DNA of 64,000 nucleotides from Aquimarina intermedia (GTDB lineage Bacteria; Bacteroidota; Bacteroidia; Flavobacteriales; Flavobacteriaceae): the NCBI RefSeq assembly GCF_008124785.1, contig NZ_VNHU01000004.1, positions 62,001 through 126,000 of the forward strand, read 5' to 3'. Positions 16,425 through 24,657 of the stretch are shown here, one piece after another. The translations under genes and the position numbers were made by a program. The notes below the pieces were generated by a model. It was not told where the DNA came from. It worked only from the letters and a program-made list of their open reading frames with translations, and searched no databases. Position 1 is the first letter of the stretch, and the number at the start of each line of letters is the position of its first letter.

Positions 16425-16657
16425 TACTTAAATTTTGAAATTAATGCTGCCATGGGCACGTGCTTACCATTTTGAAAGTCATGCGCTGCTTGATCAATCA
16501 TCTCCTGCAAGGTAGTAAGGGACATGGGTACCAAGGTCTCTTCGATAGCAAAGGCGTTTTCATTCTTGAGTACGGTCTCAAGTCGGGCAATAATCTCTTC
16601 GTCCTGTAGTTTTAAAAACTCCTGAACGAAGGTAATTTTTCTTGATGACAAATCCAT
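16424..16657 (-). CDS. Antitoxin of the ParE-type module
   Basis: 77 residues, acidic N-terminal helix (SRKITFVQEFLKLQDEEIIARLETVLKN) and a C-terminal segment (TTLQEMIDQAAHDFQNGKHVPMAALISKF) that would wrap the toxin. The pattern is that of the small Bacteroidota 'addiction module component' antitoxins that precede ParE/RelE toxins. It is the first gene of the pair, with a predicted -7 box TACTTTTG (reverse strand, 16675-16682) 18 bp upstream of its ATG. Such antitoxins usually autorepress. Confidence 0.8.
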   Translation of the reverse strand: MDLSSRKITFVQEFLKLQDEEIIARLETVLKNENAFAIEETLVPMSLTTLQEMIDQAAHDFQNGKHVPMAALISKFK

Positions 16658-16674
16658 ATACAGTTGGTTTTACT

Positions 16675-16682
16675 CAAAAGTA
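16675..16682 (-). promoter_or_regulatory. -7 box of the toxin-antitoxin operon
   Basis: TACTTTTG on the reverse strand fits TAnnTTTG exactly. There is no TGA-N6-TCA site 33 bp upstream, so this promoter is not part of the CRP/FNR-type set. Confidence 0.55.
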
Positions 16683-16764
16683 CAAAATTAACTGTCACCA
16701 TAATTAGAAAAAACAAGTCACTCCCTTTATCTTATAAAACATTGATTGATTAGCAATATGTTTA

Positions 16765-18129
16765 TCAAACTGTCATAGAAAACAGTTGTGTCTTGGGTTG
16801 ATGGGCTTGTAACCGCAAGTCAAAAGCCATACAAATATTACGTACAAAGGGTTTTCCTTTTTCTAAGATCGTAATCCCTTCGGTATCCAATTCCAGTAAT
16901 CCATCATTTTGCAGCGGTGCAAGTCTTTCTAAGACTTCATCCAAATTTTGGATTTTCAAGGTGCCTTCGTCCCATCGTGTTTGCATACGACACATAAGAT
17001 CTAGAATATGCTGACGCACACTCTCATCTACCTCGGTCAAAAGATGTCCTCTAAACACTGGAAGAATCTGTTCATTAACCAAATGCTTGTATTCTTCAAT
17101 TCCTTTTACATTTTGCGCAAATCCATACCAACTGTCACCAATGGCTGAGACCCCGAGGCCAACCATCAATTGTGTTTTTGATGCGGTATACCCCATAAAA
17201 TTACGGTGCAAGCTCTTGTTTTCCATAGATTGATATAATGCATCTGTGACAAGTGCAAAGTGATCCATACCTACCTCAACATATCCAACACTTGCCAGGA
17301 GTGCTTTACCAAGTTCGTATTGTGCCCGTTTATCTGCCGGTGCCGGCAAATCACTGTCTTTAAATCCTCGTTGTCCGTTCCCCTTTTGCCATGGCACATG
17401 GGCATAACTATAAAAAGCCAAACGATCCGGCATGAGTTCTTTTGTTTTCAAAATTGTATGGCGAACATCCTCCTGCGTCTGAAAAGGTAAGCCAAAGATA
17501 ATGTCATGTCCTACCGAGGTATAACCTATCTCTCTGGCCAGCTGCGTTACTTGCTGTACTTGCTCAAACGTTTGGGTACGATGAATCGCATTTTGTACTT
17601 TTTCATTATAATCTTGCACCCCAAAGCTTACACGGCGAAAACCCAGATCATATAAGGTCTGTAAATGTAATTTAGTAGTATTGCCAGGGTGTCCTTCAAA
17701 ACTGAACTCAAAATCGTCAGCTAAGGTTGCAGTTCTTAAAATACCTTTGATCAGATACTCCAAATTTTCTGGCGAAAAAAAAGTGGGTGTACCTCCACCT
17801 AAATGTAATTCTTTAATTCTGGGCTTGGTTGCAAAAAACTTTAGATATAGATCCCATTCTTTGAGTAAGGTATTTATATAAGGCAATTCTACTTCGTGAC
17901 GCTTGGTTATACGTTTATTACAGCCGCAAAACGTACACAAGGACTCACAATATGGTAAGTGGATATATACGCTCAATCCTTCACTCCTATTTGATTCGAT
18001 ATAGGACTGACGAACAGTATTTTTATACTCGCCCAATGAGAATGTTTCGTTATCCCAATAAGGAACTGTTGGATAACTGGTATAACGAGGTCCGGGAATA
18101 TTATTTTTATTTACTAAGGATTGACACAT
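16765..18129 (-). CDS. hemN: Oxygen-independent coproporphyrinogen III oxidase HemN
   Basis: 454 residues, close to the usual HemN length. The radical-SAM cluster motif is YCESLCTFCGC at 60-70 (Cys 61, 65, 68 plus Cys 70, as in E. coli HemN), preceded by GPRYTSYPTVPYW. GGGTPTF, SFEGHPGNTT and the HemN C-terminal domain (NRNFMGYTASK, GLGVSAIGDSWYGF, LMCRMQTRWDEG) are present. It converts coproporphyrinogen III to protoporphyrinogen IX without oxygen and so supports haem synthesis for the cbb3 oxidase when oxygen is low. It lies 53 bp downstream of a Usp gene whose promoter has a TGA-N6-TCA site, and I infer co-transcription. Confidence 0.95.
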   Translation of the reverse strand: MCQSLVNKNNIPGPRYTSYPTVPYWDNETFSLGEYKNTVRQSYIESNRSEGLSVYIHLPYCESLCTFCGCNKRITKRHEVELPYINTLLKEWDLYLKFFATKPRIKELHLGGGTPTFFSPENLEYLIKGILRTATLADDFEFSFEGHPGNTTKLHLQTLYDLGFRRVSFGVQDYNEKVQNAIHRTQTFEQVQQVTQLAREIGYTSVGHDIIFGLPFQTQEDVRHTILKTKELMPDRLAFYSYAHVPWQKGNGQRGFKDSDLPAPADKRAQYELGKALLASVGYVEVGMDHFALVTDALYQSMENKSLHRNFMGYTASKTQLMVGLGVSAIGDSWYGFAQNVKGIEEYKHLVNEQILPVFRGHLLTEVDESVRQHILDLMCRMQTRWDEGTLKIQNLDEVLERLAPLQNDGLLELDTEGITILEKGKPFVRNICMAFDLRLQAHQPKTQLFSMTV

Positions 18130-18182
18130 AGAATAAGTTTTACTTTACAATTAGAAATGAAATGGTTGTATTGGGGTTGATG

Positions 18183-19034
18183 TCACTCATGGAGGACTAA
18201 AAACGGAATATCGGTATGGTAGCTAATTTCTTCAACTAAGGGATGAAATAATATACGCTGAAAGAAATTGAGATTCTTAGCCACCATCGTAATCATATCA
18301 ATATCCCTGCTCTCCACAAAACACTGCACAGCATGTTCAATACTGGAATTGGATAAAAAATGAAAACTATGCGGAATGGTATCTCCCAGGTGCCGATCAA
18401 GAAAATCTTTATTGTTCTGTTGATTGTCAGAGAGCGTCTCATCCTTTTTGGCCACATGTAATACGCGTAATGCTGCACTTTTATCAACTAATAATTGTGT
18501 CAGCGTGTCCAAAACTCTTGTTTTATAATTTATGTTATAATCAGTAGGAAATGCTATTTCTTTTGGACGCTTATAGGTTGCATTTTCTGGAATTACCAGT
18601 ACGGGACATTTTACTTTGGTAATGACATCTCCCGTATTGCTGCCAATAGCTCGTTTTAATGCATTGGTAGCTCCCTTGGTCCCCATAACAATAAAGTCAA
18701 TTTGCTTATCTACAATGTTTTTACGTATCCCATCGACAAAAAAGATGTATTCTAACAGGGGTTCAAAAGTATGTTTTGTGTTAAGCGGGAGTTTTTCTAT
18801 ACGTTTTACAAGGGATTTTAGCTGATTTTTTGCATCACTTGTCAGGTTGTCGGTAAGTAGCGCTTCATGTTCGTTCTCTACTTGAAACATAGCATCATCG
18901 ATAACAACATCTTCTGCTGATGCTACGTGCAATAGATAAAATGTGCACTGTGTTTTTTTAAAAAAAGCAACCGCATACTGAATGGCATTCCATGAGTTTT
19001 CAGAAAAATCGGTTGGTATTAGTATTTTTTTCAT
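18183..19034 (-). CDS. Tandem-domain universal stress protein upstream of hemN
   Basis: 283 residues, two Usp domains. MKKILIPTDFSENSWNAIQ opens the first; its nucleotide loop GTKGATNALKRAIGSNT fits G-x2-G-x9-G-S. The second domain starts near 157 (EIAFPTDYN) without a loop. The promoter at 19056-19098 has a perfect TACTTTTG -7 box and TGATAAAAATCA centred 33 bp upstream. The gene leads into hemN, tying a stress protein to anaerobic haem synthesis. Confidence 0.9.
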   Translation of the reverse strand: MKKILIPTDFSENSWNAIQYAVAFFKKTQCTFYLLHVASAEDVVIDDAMFQVENEHEALLTDNLTSDAKNQLKSLVKRIEKLPLNTKHTFEPLLEYIFFVDGIRKNIVDKQIDFIVMGTKGATNALKRAIGSNTGDVITKVKCPVLVIPENATYKRPKEIAFPTDYNINYKTRVLDTLTQLLVDKSAALRVLHVAKKDETLSDNQQNNKDFLDRHLGDTIPHSFHFLSNSSIEHAVQCFVESRDIDMITMVAKNLNFFQRILFHPLVEEISYHTDIPFLVLHE

Positions 19035-19055
19035 GGAGTATACTTTGATTATTTA

Positions 19056-19098
19056 CAAAAGTATAGTCCTCAATGAATGAAAAATATGATAAAAATCA
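19056..19098 (-). promoter_or_regulatory. CRP/FNR-type promoter of usp-hemN
   Basis: Reverse-strand TACTTTTG at 19056-19063, and TGATAAAAATCA at 19087-19098 centred exactly 33 bp upstream. The same 12-mer recurs at 32808-32819 before the Mla operon. Confidence 0.75.
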
Positions 19099-19118
19099 GA
19101 TTGCTCCAAAAAGTAGCC

Positions 19119-20174
19119 TTAGTCTACCATTTTTAAAGCCTGAAGGTCTAAAATTTTAATATTACGCCCTTCTATTGCAATGAGTCCGTCTTTTTTAAAT
19201 CCTGATAAGGTTCTGATTAAACTCTCGGTTGCAATACCCGCAACACTTGCAAGGTCATTGCGAGAAATCTTTATATCATCTTCGGGTTTTTTATTAAGTA
19301 CCGCTGCAAATTGTAAGATGGTTTTGGCCGTCTTCTTACGCACTGAACTATAAGCCATCTGCAACAGCTGATTTTTGACTTCGCTTAAGTTATCGGTAAG
19401 TAATTCCATTAATTCCAAAGAAACCGTGGTACTTTTTTCCAAAATTTGTTTTAGTTCTTTCTTAGTTACCATGGCTAACTCAACATCCTCTACCGCAGTC
19501 GCCGTTTCCTTATAACTAATAGTTTCTAAAAACGTAGTAAAACCTAAAAAATCATCGGCCTTATACAAAGCTGTGATCAAGTCTTTACCATTTTCATCCA
19601 TGGTATGCGTTTTGACCACCCCTTTAAGTAGCAGAAAAATATTATTTGAATGTTCGCCTTTTTTATATACCGTATCGCCTTTCGCTACTGAAAGTAATTG
19701 ACCATTATCGTCAAAAAAATTCTTCAGTTCATTAAGATTTCTTAAACTATCCTGAGTATCAGTGTCGTTTTGCTCTTCTTCCTGATCCCTATCCAGATTA
19801 AGCAATACTGATTTTGCAAGCCTACTTTCTATAGCACTTAGCAAGTCTTCTTCATCAAATGGCTTCGTTAAGTAATCATCAGCTCCCAAGTCCATCCCCT
19901 TTCTTATTTCTTTGTGCTCAGTCTTTGCTGATAAAAAAATAAAAGGAATATTTCTTGTCTTATTACCCTTCGATAAGGATTCCAACACTCCGTAGCCATC
20001 AATCTCCGGCATCATAATATCACATACCACAATATCAGGAAACACTTCTTTTGCTTTTTGTATTCCAATTGTACCATTTGGTGCGGTAATGACCTTATAA
20101 TCGGATAACTCAAGAAGTTCTGCGGTATTTTCTCGTAAAGCTGCATCATCCTCGATAAGCAAAATAGTTTTCAT
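19119..20174 (-). CDS. Receiver-CRP/FNR fusion transcription regulator
   Basis: 351 residues. Residues 1-125 are a receiver domain: acidic pair E8-D9-D10, phospho-acceptor D52 in VVCDIMMPEIDG, Ser of FIFLSAKTE, and Lys of DDYLTKPFD. Residues ~150-265 form a cyclic-nucleotide-type effector domain (GDTVYKKGEHSNNIFLLLKG). Residues ~270-351 are the CRP winged helix with recognition helix TESLIRTLSGFKKDG; E317 and R321 align with CRP E181/R185 and FNR E209/R213, the residues that read TGA. The only cysteine in the protein is C51, so there is no FNR-type Fe-S sensor; control should come by phosphorylation. It is 10 bp downstream of a PAS kinase gene. Overall it looks like FixJ and FixK joined in one protein. 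Confidence 0.9.
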   Translation of the reverse strand: MKTILLIEDDAALRENTAELLELSDYKVITAPNGTIGIQKAKEVFPDIVVCDIMMPEIDGYGVLESLSKGNKTRNIPFIFLSAKTEHKEIRKGMDLGADDYLTKPFDEEDLLSAIESRLAKSVLLNLDRDQEEEQNDTDTQDSLRNLNELKNFFDDNGQLLSVAKGDTVYKKGEHSNNIFLLLKGVVKTHTMDENGKDLITALYKADDFLGFTTFLETISYKETATAVEDVELAMVTKKELKQILEKSTTVSLELMELLTDNLSEVKNQLLQMAYSSVRKKTAKTILQFAAVLNKKPEDDIKISRNDLASVAGIATESLIRTLSGFKKDGLIAIEGRNIKILDLQALKMVD

Positions 20175-20184
20175 AATGAATTCG

Positions 20185-21420
20185 TTAATGTGTTTCTGTA
20201 GTACTTATGGGTAAACTGATTTCAAATGTAGTTCCAACACCTTCGGTACTGGTAAAGGTAATGGATCCTCCTAAATTCTCAAGATGACTCTTCACTATAT
20301 TGAGTCCGATACCGGTTCCTTGATCCAATAAAGCATTCTCTGCTCTAAAATAGCGTTTGAAAATAAATTTCTGCTCTTTCTCAGGGATTCCGATGCCCTC
20401 ATCTTGTATGGTAAACTTAAAGCATTCCTTCAATTTTGTCACCTTAAGATCAATGGTTGTATGCTCTCCGGAATATTTTACTGCGTTATGGACAAGATTA
20501 GACAAAACAAGTTCCAATATTTTTTCATCAAAATGTACAGTGAATTCATCCGCATTTTGTGGATATACAATTTTTTGTCCGTCCTTAAGAAGCATATTCG
20601 CATTATAAATAACTTCGTTGATCACCTTACTCAGAGGAAAGGAAGTAAATTTATAGGATACTTTACCCGTCTCCAAGCGTTCTATAGATAAGAAATCATT
20701 AAGAATATTATCCAGATACTTTACTTTGCTTTTAATAGTATCCAAATGTTTTTCACGCTTATCCTGCTGTTGTTCCTTGGTATATTTACCTGCTAAGGTT
20801 GCAGATGTTAGAATTCCGCTCAGTGGTGTTTTAAATTCGTGAGAAACCAGTGACAAAAACTTTGTTTTTAATTCATTGAGTTCACGCTCTTTCTTAAGTG
20901 ATTCTGTGATTCTTTCTTCTGCCTCTTTCCTAAGTTTAACTTCTTCTTGCAAAGCAGAAATAGTTGTGTTGAGGTCCTTGGTGCGGACAGCAACCTTTTG
21001 TTCTAAGCTTTTATTTAGCTCTTGTATTTCTCGCTCTTGTTTCTTACGATTGGTAATATCAATAACAAGTGCCATGACATAATTATTTCCATAAATTGTA
21101 AATGGATTGAGACCTGCCTCAACGGCAAACATAGATCCATCCTTACGCACCCCGTGTAAATCGCGCCCGTGACCCATCTGACGCTTTTCTGAATGCTCTA
21201 CAAAACGTTCAAAATGCCCCTTGTGCGCATGATGATACTCACGGGGTATTAGAATATTAAGGGACTTGCCAATTAATTCATCTTTTAAGTATCCAAAAAG
21301 TTGCTCTGCCGATCCATTCGTAGCAACGATAGTTTGCTGCTCATTTACCACAATAATCCCTTCGGACACTGCTTCAGCCAGATTGGTAAATACATTGTTG
21401 CTTTTTTCAAATACTTTCAT
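20185..21420 (-). CDS. PAS sensor histidine kinase, FixL-like
   Basis: 411 residues, no transmembrane segment, so cytoplasmic. Residues ~10-130 are a PAS domain. The stretch from I58 to R86 aligns without gaps to the haem pocket of Bradyrhizobium FixL: H66 falls on haem-ligand His200 and R86 on distal Arg220; FixL Arg206 and His214 are not conserved. A coiled coil (~135-185) follows, then HisKA with SHEFKTPLSGI and HATPase_c with NLVHNAVKYSG, DEGIGIPEKE and GTGIGLNIVKSHL. The gene is paired with the receiver-CRP regulator (10 bp gap). Many non-haem PAS domains also carry a His at the H66 position, so oxygen sensing is a hypothesis. Confidence 0.88.
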   Translation of the reverse strand: MKVFEKSNNVFTNLAEAVSEGIIVVNEQQTIVATNGSAEQLFGYLKDELIGKSLNILIPREYHHAHKGHFERFVEHSEKRQMGHGRDLHGVRKDGSMFAVEAGLNPFTIYGNNYVMALVIDITNRKKQEREIQELNKSLEQKVAVRTKDLNTTISALQEEVKLRKEAEERITESLKKERELNELKTKFLSLVSHEFKTPLSGILTSATLAGKYTKEQQQDKREKHLDTIKSKVKYLDNILNDFLSIERLETGKVSYKFTSFPLSKVINEVIYNANMLLKDGQKIVYPQNADEFTVHFDEKILELVLSNLVHNAVKYSGEHTTIDLKVTKLKECFKFTIQDEGIGIPEKEQKFIFKRYFRAENALLDQGTGIGLNIVKSHLENLGGSITFTSTEGVGTTFEISLPISTTETH

Positions 21421-21424
21421 AAAC

Positions 21425-21499
21425 CAAAAATAGGAATTTACTATAACTATAAGAAGTGATATATATCATAAAACAAATGACTGAATTACTATATTTTTA
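21425..21499. promoter_or_regulatory. Divergent promoters sharing one CRP/FNR-type site
   Basis: TGATATATATCA at 21457-21468 lies between the kinase gene (reverse) and the gene at 21526 (forward). Forward box TATTTTTA at 21492-21499 is centred 33 bp away; reverse box TATTTTTG at 21425-21432 is centred 34 bp away. One regulator dimer could serve both, which would make the kinase/regulator operon autoregulated. Confidence 0.65.
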
Positions 21500-21525
21500 A
21501 TTTTAAATTATTAAAAATAAATACA

Positions 21526-21921
21526 ATGAGCACAACTAGTATAACGATCTATCAAAATTTAGGAAAATTGTTCTATGCTATTGCCGCCATTGATCGTGTA
21601 ATTCGCGCTAAAGAATATGCAAAGCTAAAGGAGTTGGTTAAAAAGGATTGGGTGGCTGTGGATCAATTAACGGATGAGTTCAAAACAGATGCTGCATTTC
21701 AAATAGAAATTGTTTTTGATTGGCTTGAGAATGAAGACAAAGACCCTAATGAATGCTATGACGATTTTGAATCATATTACAAGGAAAACACAGCGCATTT
21801 TGATACCACTATAAAAAAACTAATATGGAAAACCGCCAATGAAATTGCCAATGCATTTTCCGGAAGAAATAAAGCTGAGGTTATACTGCTTACAAAATTA
21901 AAACTATTACTTGCATCATAA
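21526..21921 (+). CDS. Small helical protein, possibly TerB-like
   Basis: 131 residues, predicted all-helical, cytoplasmic. The start YQNLGKLFYAIAAIDRVI followed by REYxKL-type residues (RAKEYAKLKELV) resembles the 'l..lfyaIAaaDg.i...E...L' pattern of TerB-like domains, and acidic segments (DWLENEDKDPNECYDDFESY) follow. The match is weak and no metal-site motif is complete, so the family is uncertain. It shares a TGA-N6-TCA promoter with the kinase/regulator operon, which suggests that it belongs to the same response. Confidence 0.7.
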   Translation: MSTTSITIYQNLGKLFYAIAAIDRVIRAKEYAKLKELVKKDWVAVDQLTDEFKTDAAFQIEIVFDWLENEDKDPNECYDDFESYYKENTAHFDTTIKKLIWKTANEIANAFSGRNKAEVILLTKLKLLLAS

Positions 21922-21928
21922 CGCTTTA

Positions 21929-21971
21929 TGATATGCGTCATATTTTATACGTCATAATACAACTACGTTTG
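21929..21971 (+). promoter_or_regulatory. CRP/FNR-type promoter before the DUF3298-like lipoprotein
   Basis: TGATATGCGTCA at 21929-21940 is centred 33 bp upstream of a perfect TACGTTTG -7 box at 21964-21971. The identical 12-mer occurs before the decayed LolA-like gene at 59737-59748. Confidence 0.72.
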
Positions 21972-21990
21972 TCCCTAAAAACTAATACTT

Positions 21991-22869
21991 ATGAAATTTC
22001 AATCCCTGCTATTCCTTATGTTATTGCTTGCATCCTGCAAAAATAGAAATCAAAAAGAGACGATTAAAGCAGATAATCGGGTTACCACAACAGAAGTTAT
22101 GAAGGATACTTTTGAGAGTCAGCAAACTTTCTCTGAAGATAAATTAACTCCTGATTATAACAAAACGCAACGGTTTAAAAGAGAAAAGCTTTTAGCTCTT
22201 GAAGATAAAAAAGAAGCATTAAAAGACCTTGTGAGTACAAAAACATTTAGTAAAGAAACCGATGACTATATTTTAAACTATCGATACCCTTATCTAAATG
22301 AAGAAATGAATGCTTCGTATAAAACGTTCAATAATTATATTAAAGAAACCTATCTAAACATCGCCGCTACCGAAAACGAAATTTTAGAAGATAAAGCGTT
22401 ATTATGCGATACACTTAATATCAAAAGATTTATGGATAAGCGTACTATTGATTATAAACTGTTTTCGGCAAAAGACAATCTGGTGAGTGTGGTGCTTTAT
22501 AAAGAAAATTATTATTCGGGCACCGTACATTCAGTCTATAGCTTTGATTGTATAAATTATAATACAAATACATCAGAGTTTATGACATTCAACGATATCT
22601 TTATTCCGAATGCCGAATCAGAAGTACTTACTATTATCAACCATACTATTACTCAAGGATTAGCATCGGGTGAGCTTTATTATGAGTGCTGGGAACTTTC
22701 TCCCGGAGATTTCCAAGTATATAAAAACAATTTTGTTATAAATGAAGCGCTGATTACTTTCTATTTTGATGATTGTGTGGTGTGTCCTTCGTATACGGGT
22801 ACATATAGTATTGAAATTTCCACAGCTCGTTTTAAAACACTCCTCAAAAAAGATAATATTTTGTTATAA
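21991..22869 (+). CDS. Lipoprotein with DUF3298/DUF4163-like region
   Basis: 292 residues. Signal peptide with lipobox LLLASC (Cys near 16), so it is a predicted lipoprotein. The mature protein has an N-terminal charged region and a C-terminal part resembling DUF4163/DUF3298 (RsiV-like) proteins: YSGTVHSVYSFDCINYN, FMTFNDIFI, then a long helix and ALITFYFDDCVVCP with the strand YTGTYSIEIS. The conserved 'Y-apya-G' end of DUF3298 is altered to DDCVVCPSYTG, a CxxC. Function unknown. It has a class II-type TGA-N6-TCA promoter and may be the first gene of a unit with trx, deoC and deoD. Confidence 0.7.
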   Translation: MKFQSLLFLMLLLASCKNRNQKETIKADNRVTTTEVMKDTFESQQTFSEDKLTPDYNKTQRFKREKLLALEDKKEALKDLVSTKTFSKETDDYILNYRYPYLNEEMNASYKTFNNYIKETYLNIAATENEILEDKALLCDTLNIKRFMDKRTIDYKLFSAKDNLVSVVLYKENYYSGTVHSVYSFDCINYNTNTSEFMTFNDIFIPNAESEVLTIINHTITQGLASGELYYECWELSPGDFQVYKNNFVINEALITFYFDDCVVCPSYTGTYSIEISTARFKTLLKKDNILL

Positions 22870-22944
22870 CTCTGTTGTTTATTTTCTAAATCTGATCTGA
22901 CAAAAAATGATTTTGTGTATCTTTCTGCTACTTTAAAACAATAA

Positions 22945-23247
22945 ATGATGAAAAGTAACTTTAATAAACTTATAGACTCCCCTACACCCGTTCTTATTGA
23001 CTTTTTTGCAGATTGGTGTGGTCCTTGTAAAATGTTGGGACCCATTTTAAAAGAAGTAAAAGAAGATCTCGGAGATGAAGTTAAAATAATTAAAATCGAT
23101 GTAGATGCCAATCAAAACCTTGCTTCTCAATATCAAGTGAGAGGCGTTCCTACCATGTTATTATTTAAAGACGGAAAACAAGTTTGGCGACAATCTGGAG
23201 TTCTGCAAAAAAATGACATTATACAGGTCATTAATTCACATAAATAA
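22945..23247 (+). CDS. trxA: Thioredoxin
   Basis: 100 residues, classical thioredoxin: VLIDFFADWCGPCKMLGPIL with the active-site pair C25/C28, the cis-Pro loop VRGVPTMLLF and the GG-type end near VLQKNDIIQ. There is no signal peptide, so it is a cytoplasmic disulfide reductase. Two ATGs stand side by side (22945 and 22948); either could start. The gene lies 75 bp after the lipoprotein gene and 5 bp before deoC. Thioredoxin would also serve the several peroxiredoxins of this window. Confidence 0.95.
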   Translation: MMKSNFNKLIDSPTPVLIDFFADWCGPCKMLGPILKEVKEDLGDEVKIIKIDVDANQNLASQYQVRGVPTMLLFKDGKQVWRQSGVLQKNDIIQVINSHK

Positions 23248-23252
23248 CAATT

Positions 23253-23903
23253 TTGAATATCAATCAATACATTGACCATACGCTACTGAAACCGCAAGCG
23301 GTAGCTGATGATATTAATACTTTATGTGAGGAAGCCATAAGCCATAATTTTTATGCGGTTTGTTTAAATGGATGTTATGTTGCCCAAGCAGTCAAACTAC
23401 TTCAACATACCGCTGTTAAAGTAGCGGCCGTCATTGGATTTCCTCTTGGAGCAATGGCAACCAAAGCTAAAGTTTTTGAAGCGACACAAGCGATAGCAGA
23501 TGGTGCTGACGAAATTGATATGGTTCTTAACATTGGCTGGCTTAAAGCTGGTGATCATGACTCGGTCGAAAAAGAAATAAAAGAGATCAAAACAGCTATT
23601 GGCGAAAAGGTCTTAAAAGTAATTATTGAAACCTGTTTCCTGAACGGTACTGAAAAAAAAGTAGCCTGTCAATTATGTGTCAATGCCGGTGCGGACTTTG
23701 TGAAGACTTCAACTGGTTTTGGTACCGGCGGAGCAACCATGGATGACATAGAATTGATGAAAGAAGAGGTTGGAAATATGGTTAAGATAAAAGCCTCTGG
23801 CGGAATTAAAGATTATGCCACTGCAAAAGCTTATGTCGACCTTGGAGTTTCCAGAATCGGAACCTCATCGGGTGTTGCCATTATGTTAGCAAGTAAATCA
23901 TAA
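23253..23903 (+). CDS. deoC: Deoxyribose-phosphate aldolase
   Basis: 216 residues. DHTLLKP near the N-terminus, VAAVIGFPLGAMATKAKVFE, DEIDMVLNIGWLKAGD, VKVIIET-type strand (LKVIIETCFLNG), the Schiff-base lysine segment FVKTSTGFGTGGAT and KASGGIKDYA are all DeoC hallmarks. It cleaves 2-deoxyribose 5-phosphate to glyceraldehyde 3-phosphate and acetaldehyde. The start is TTG 23253, 5 bp after trxA; no ATG is available at this position. It is followed by deoD, making a small deoxynucleoside salvage unit. Confidence 0.95.
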   Translation: MNINQYIDHTLLKPQAVADDINTLCEEAISHNFYAVCLNGCYVAQAVKLLQHTAVKVAAVIGFPLGAMATKAKVFEATQAIADGADEIDMVLNIGWLKAGDHDSVEKEIKEIKTAIGEKVLKVIIETCFLNGTEKKVACQLCVNAGADFVKTSTGFGTGGATMDDIELMKEEVGNMVKIKASGGIKDYATAKAYVDLGVSRIGTSSGVAIMLASKS

Positions 23904-23906
23904 ACT

Positions 23907-24605
23907 ATGAGTATCCATATAAACGCCCAACCGGGAGATGTTGCCGAAACCGTATTATTACCAGGAGATCCAATGCGGACCAAGTGGATTGCAGAAACTT
24001 TTCTTGAGAAGGTTATATGCTATAATGAAGTTCGCGGAATGCTAGGCTATACCGGTTATTACCAAGGCAAGCGTGTTTCGGTACAAGGAACAGGTATGGG
24101 TATTCCGTCTGCGCTTATTTATGCTCACGAATTAATCACCGACCATAAAGTAAAAAATCTGATTCGTGTTGGCTCCGCAGGTTCCTATCAAAAGGGTTTA
24201 AAGCCACGTGATATCGTGATCGCTATGTCTGCATCATCCACGTCGGGCATTAATAATGCCCGATTTAACAATTCGGATTATGCACCCACTGCCAATTTTG
24301 AGTTGTTGATGAAAGCGGTAGGTTATTGTCAGAAGAATACTATTGCTTTCAAAGCCGGCAATGTCCTCTCATCTGATGAGTTTTACGAAGACAACAAAGA
24401 TTCCTATAAAAAATGGGCTGATTTTGGTGTTTTATGTGTAGAAATGGAAACTGCAGGACTCTATACCATCGCAGCTAAACACAACGTAAATGCCTTATCC
24501 ATTTTAACCATTTCAGATTCATTGGTTACAGGAGAAGAATTATCAGCAGAGGATCGGGAAACCGGTTTTAGTACTATGGTAAATATTGCATTACATACAC
24601 TATAA
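23907..24605 (+). CDS. deoD: Purine nucleoside phosphorylase DeoD
   Basis: 232 residues, the usual length of hexameric DeoD. Motifs: LLPGDPMRTKWIAETF (phosphate), GTGMGIPSALIYAHELI, IRVGSAGSYQ, VEMETAGLYTIAAKHNVNAL (ribose site) and TISDSLVTGEELSAEDR with the catalytic Asp. It splits purine (deoxy)nucleosides with phosphate; the deoxyribose 1-phosphate produced reaches DeoC after isomerisation. It starts 3 bp after deoC and is followed by a strong terminator. Confidence 0.96.
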   Translation: MSIHINAQPGDVAETVLLPGDPMRTKWIAETFLEKVICYNEVRGMLGYTGYYQGKRVSVQGTGMGIPSALIYAHELITDHKVKNLIRVGSAGSYQKGLKPRDIVIAMSASSTSGINNARFNNSDYAPTANFELLMKAVGYCQKNTIAFKAGNVLSSDEFYEDNKDSYKKWADFGVLCVEMETAGLYTIAAKHNVNALSILTISDSLVTGEELSAEDRETGFSTMVNIALHTL

Positions 24606-24607
24606 AA

Positions 24608-24638
24608 AAGGAGAAAATCTATGATAGATTTTCTCCTT
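24608..24638. terminator. Bidirectional terminator between deoD and usp
   Basis: A 14-bp perfect stem, AAGGAGAAAATCTA (24608-24621) and its complement (24625-24638), with a 3-base loop. It separates convergent genes ending at 24605 and 24658. Confidence 0.85.
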
Positions 24639-24657
24639 CTCATTGTGTATTTTCTCT

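Noticed and set aside
19119-20174. The regulator as an oxygen-sensing FNR with its own Fe-S cluster
   Set aside because: FNR needs four cysteines; this protein has only C51, next to the phospho-acceptor Asp.
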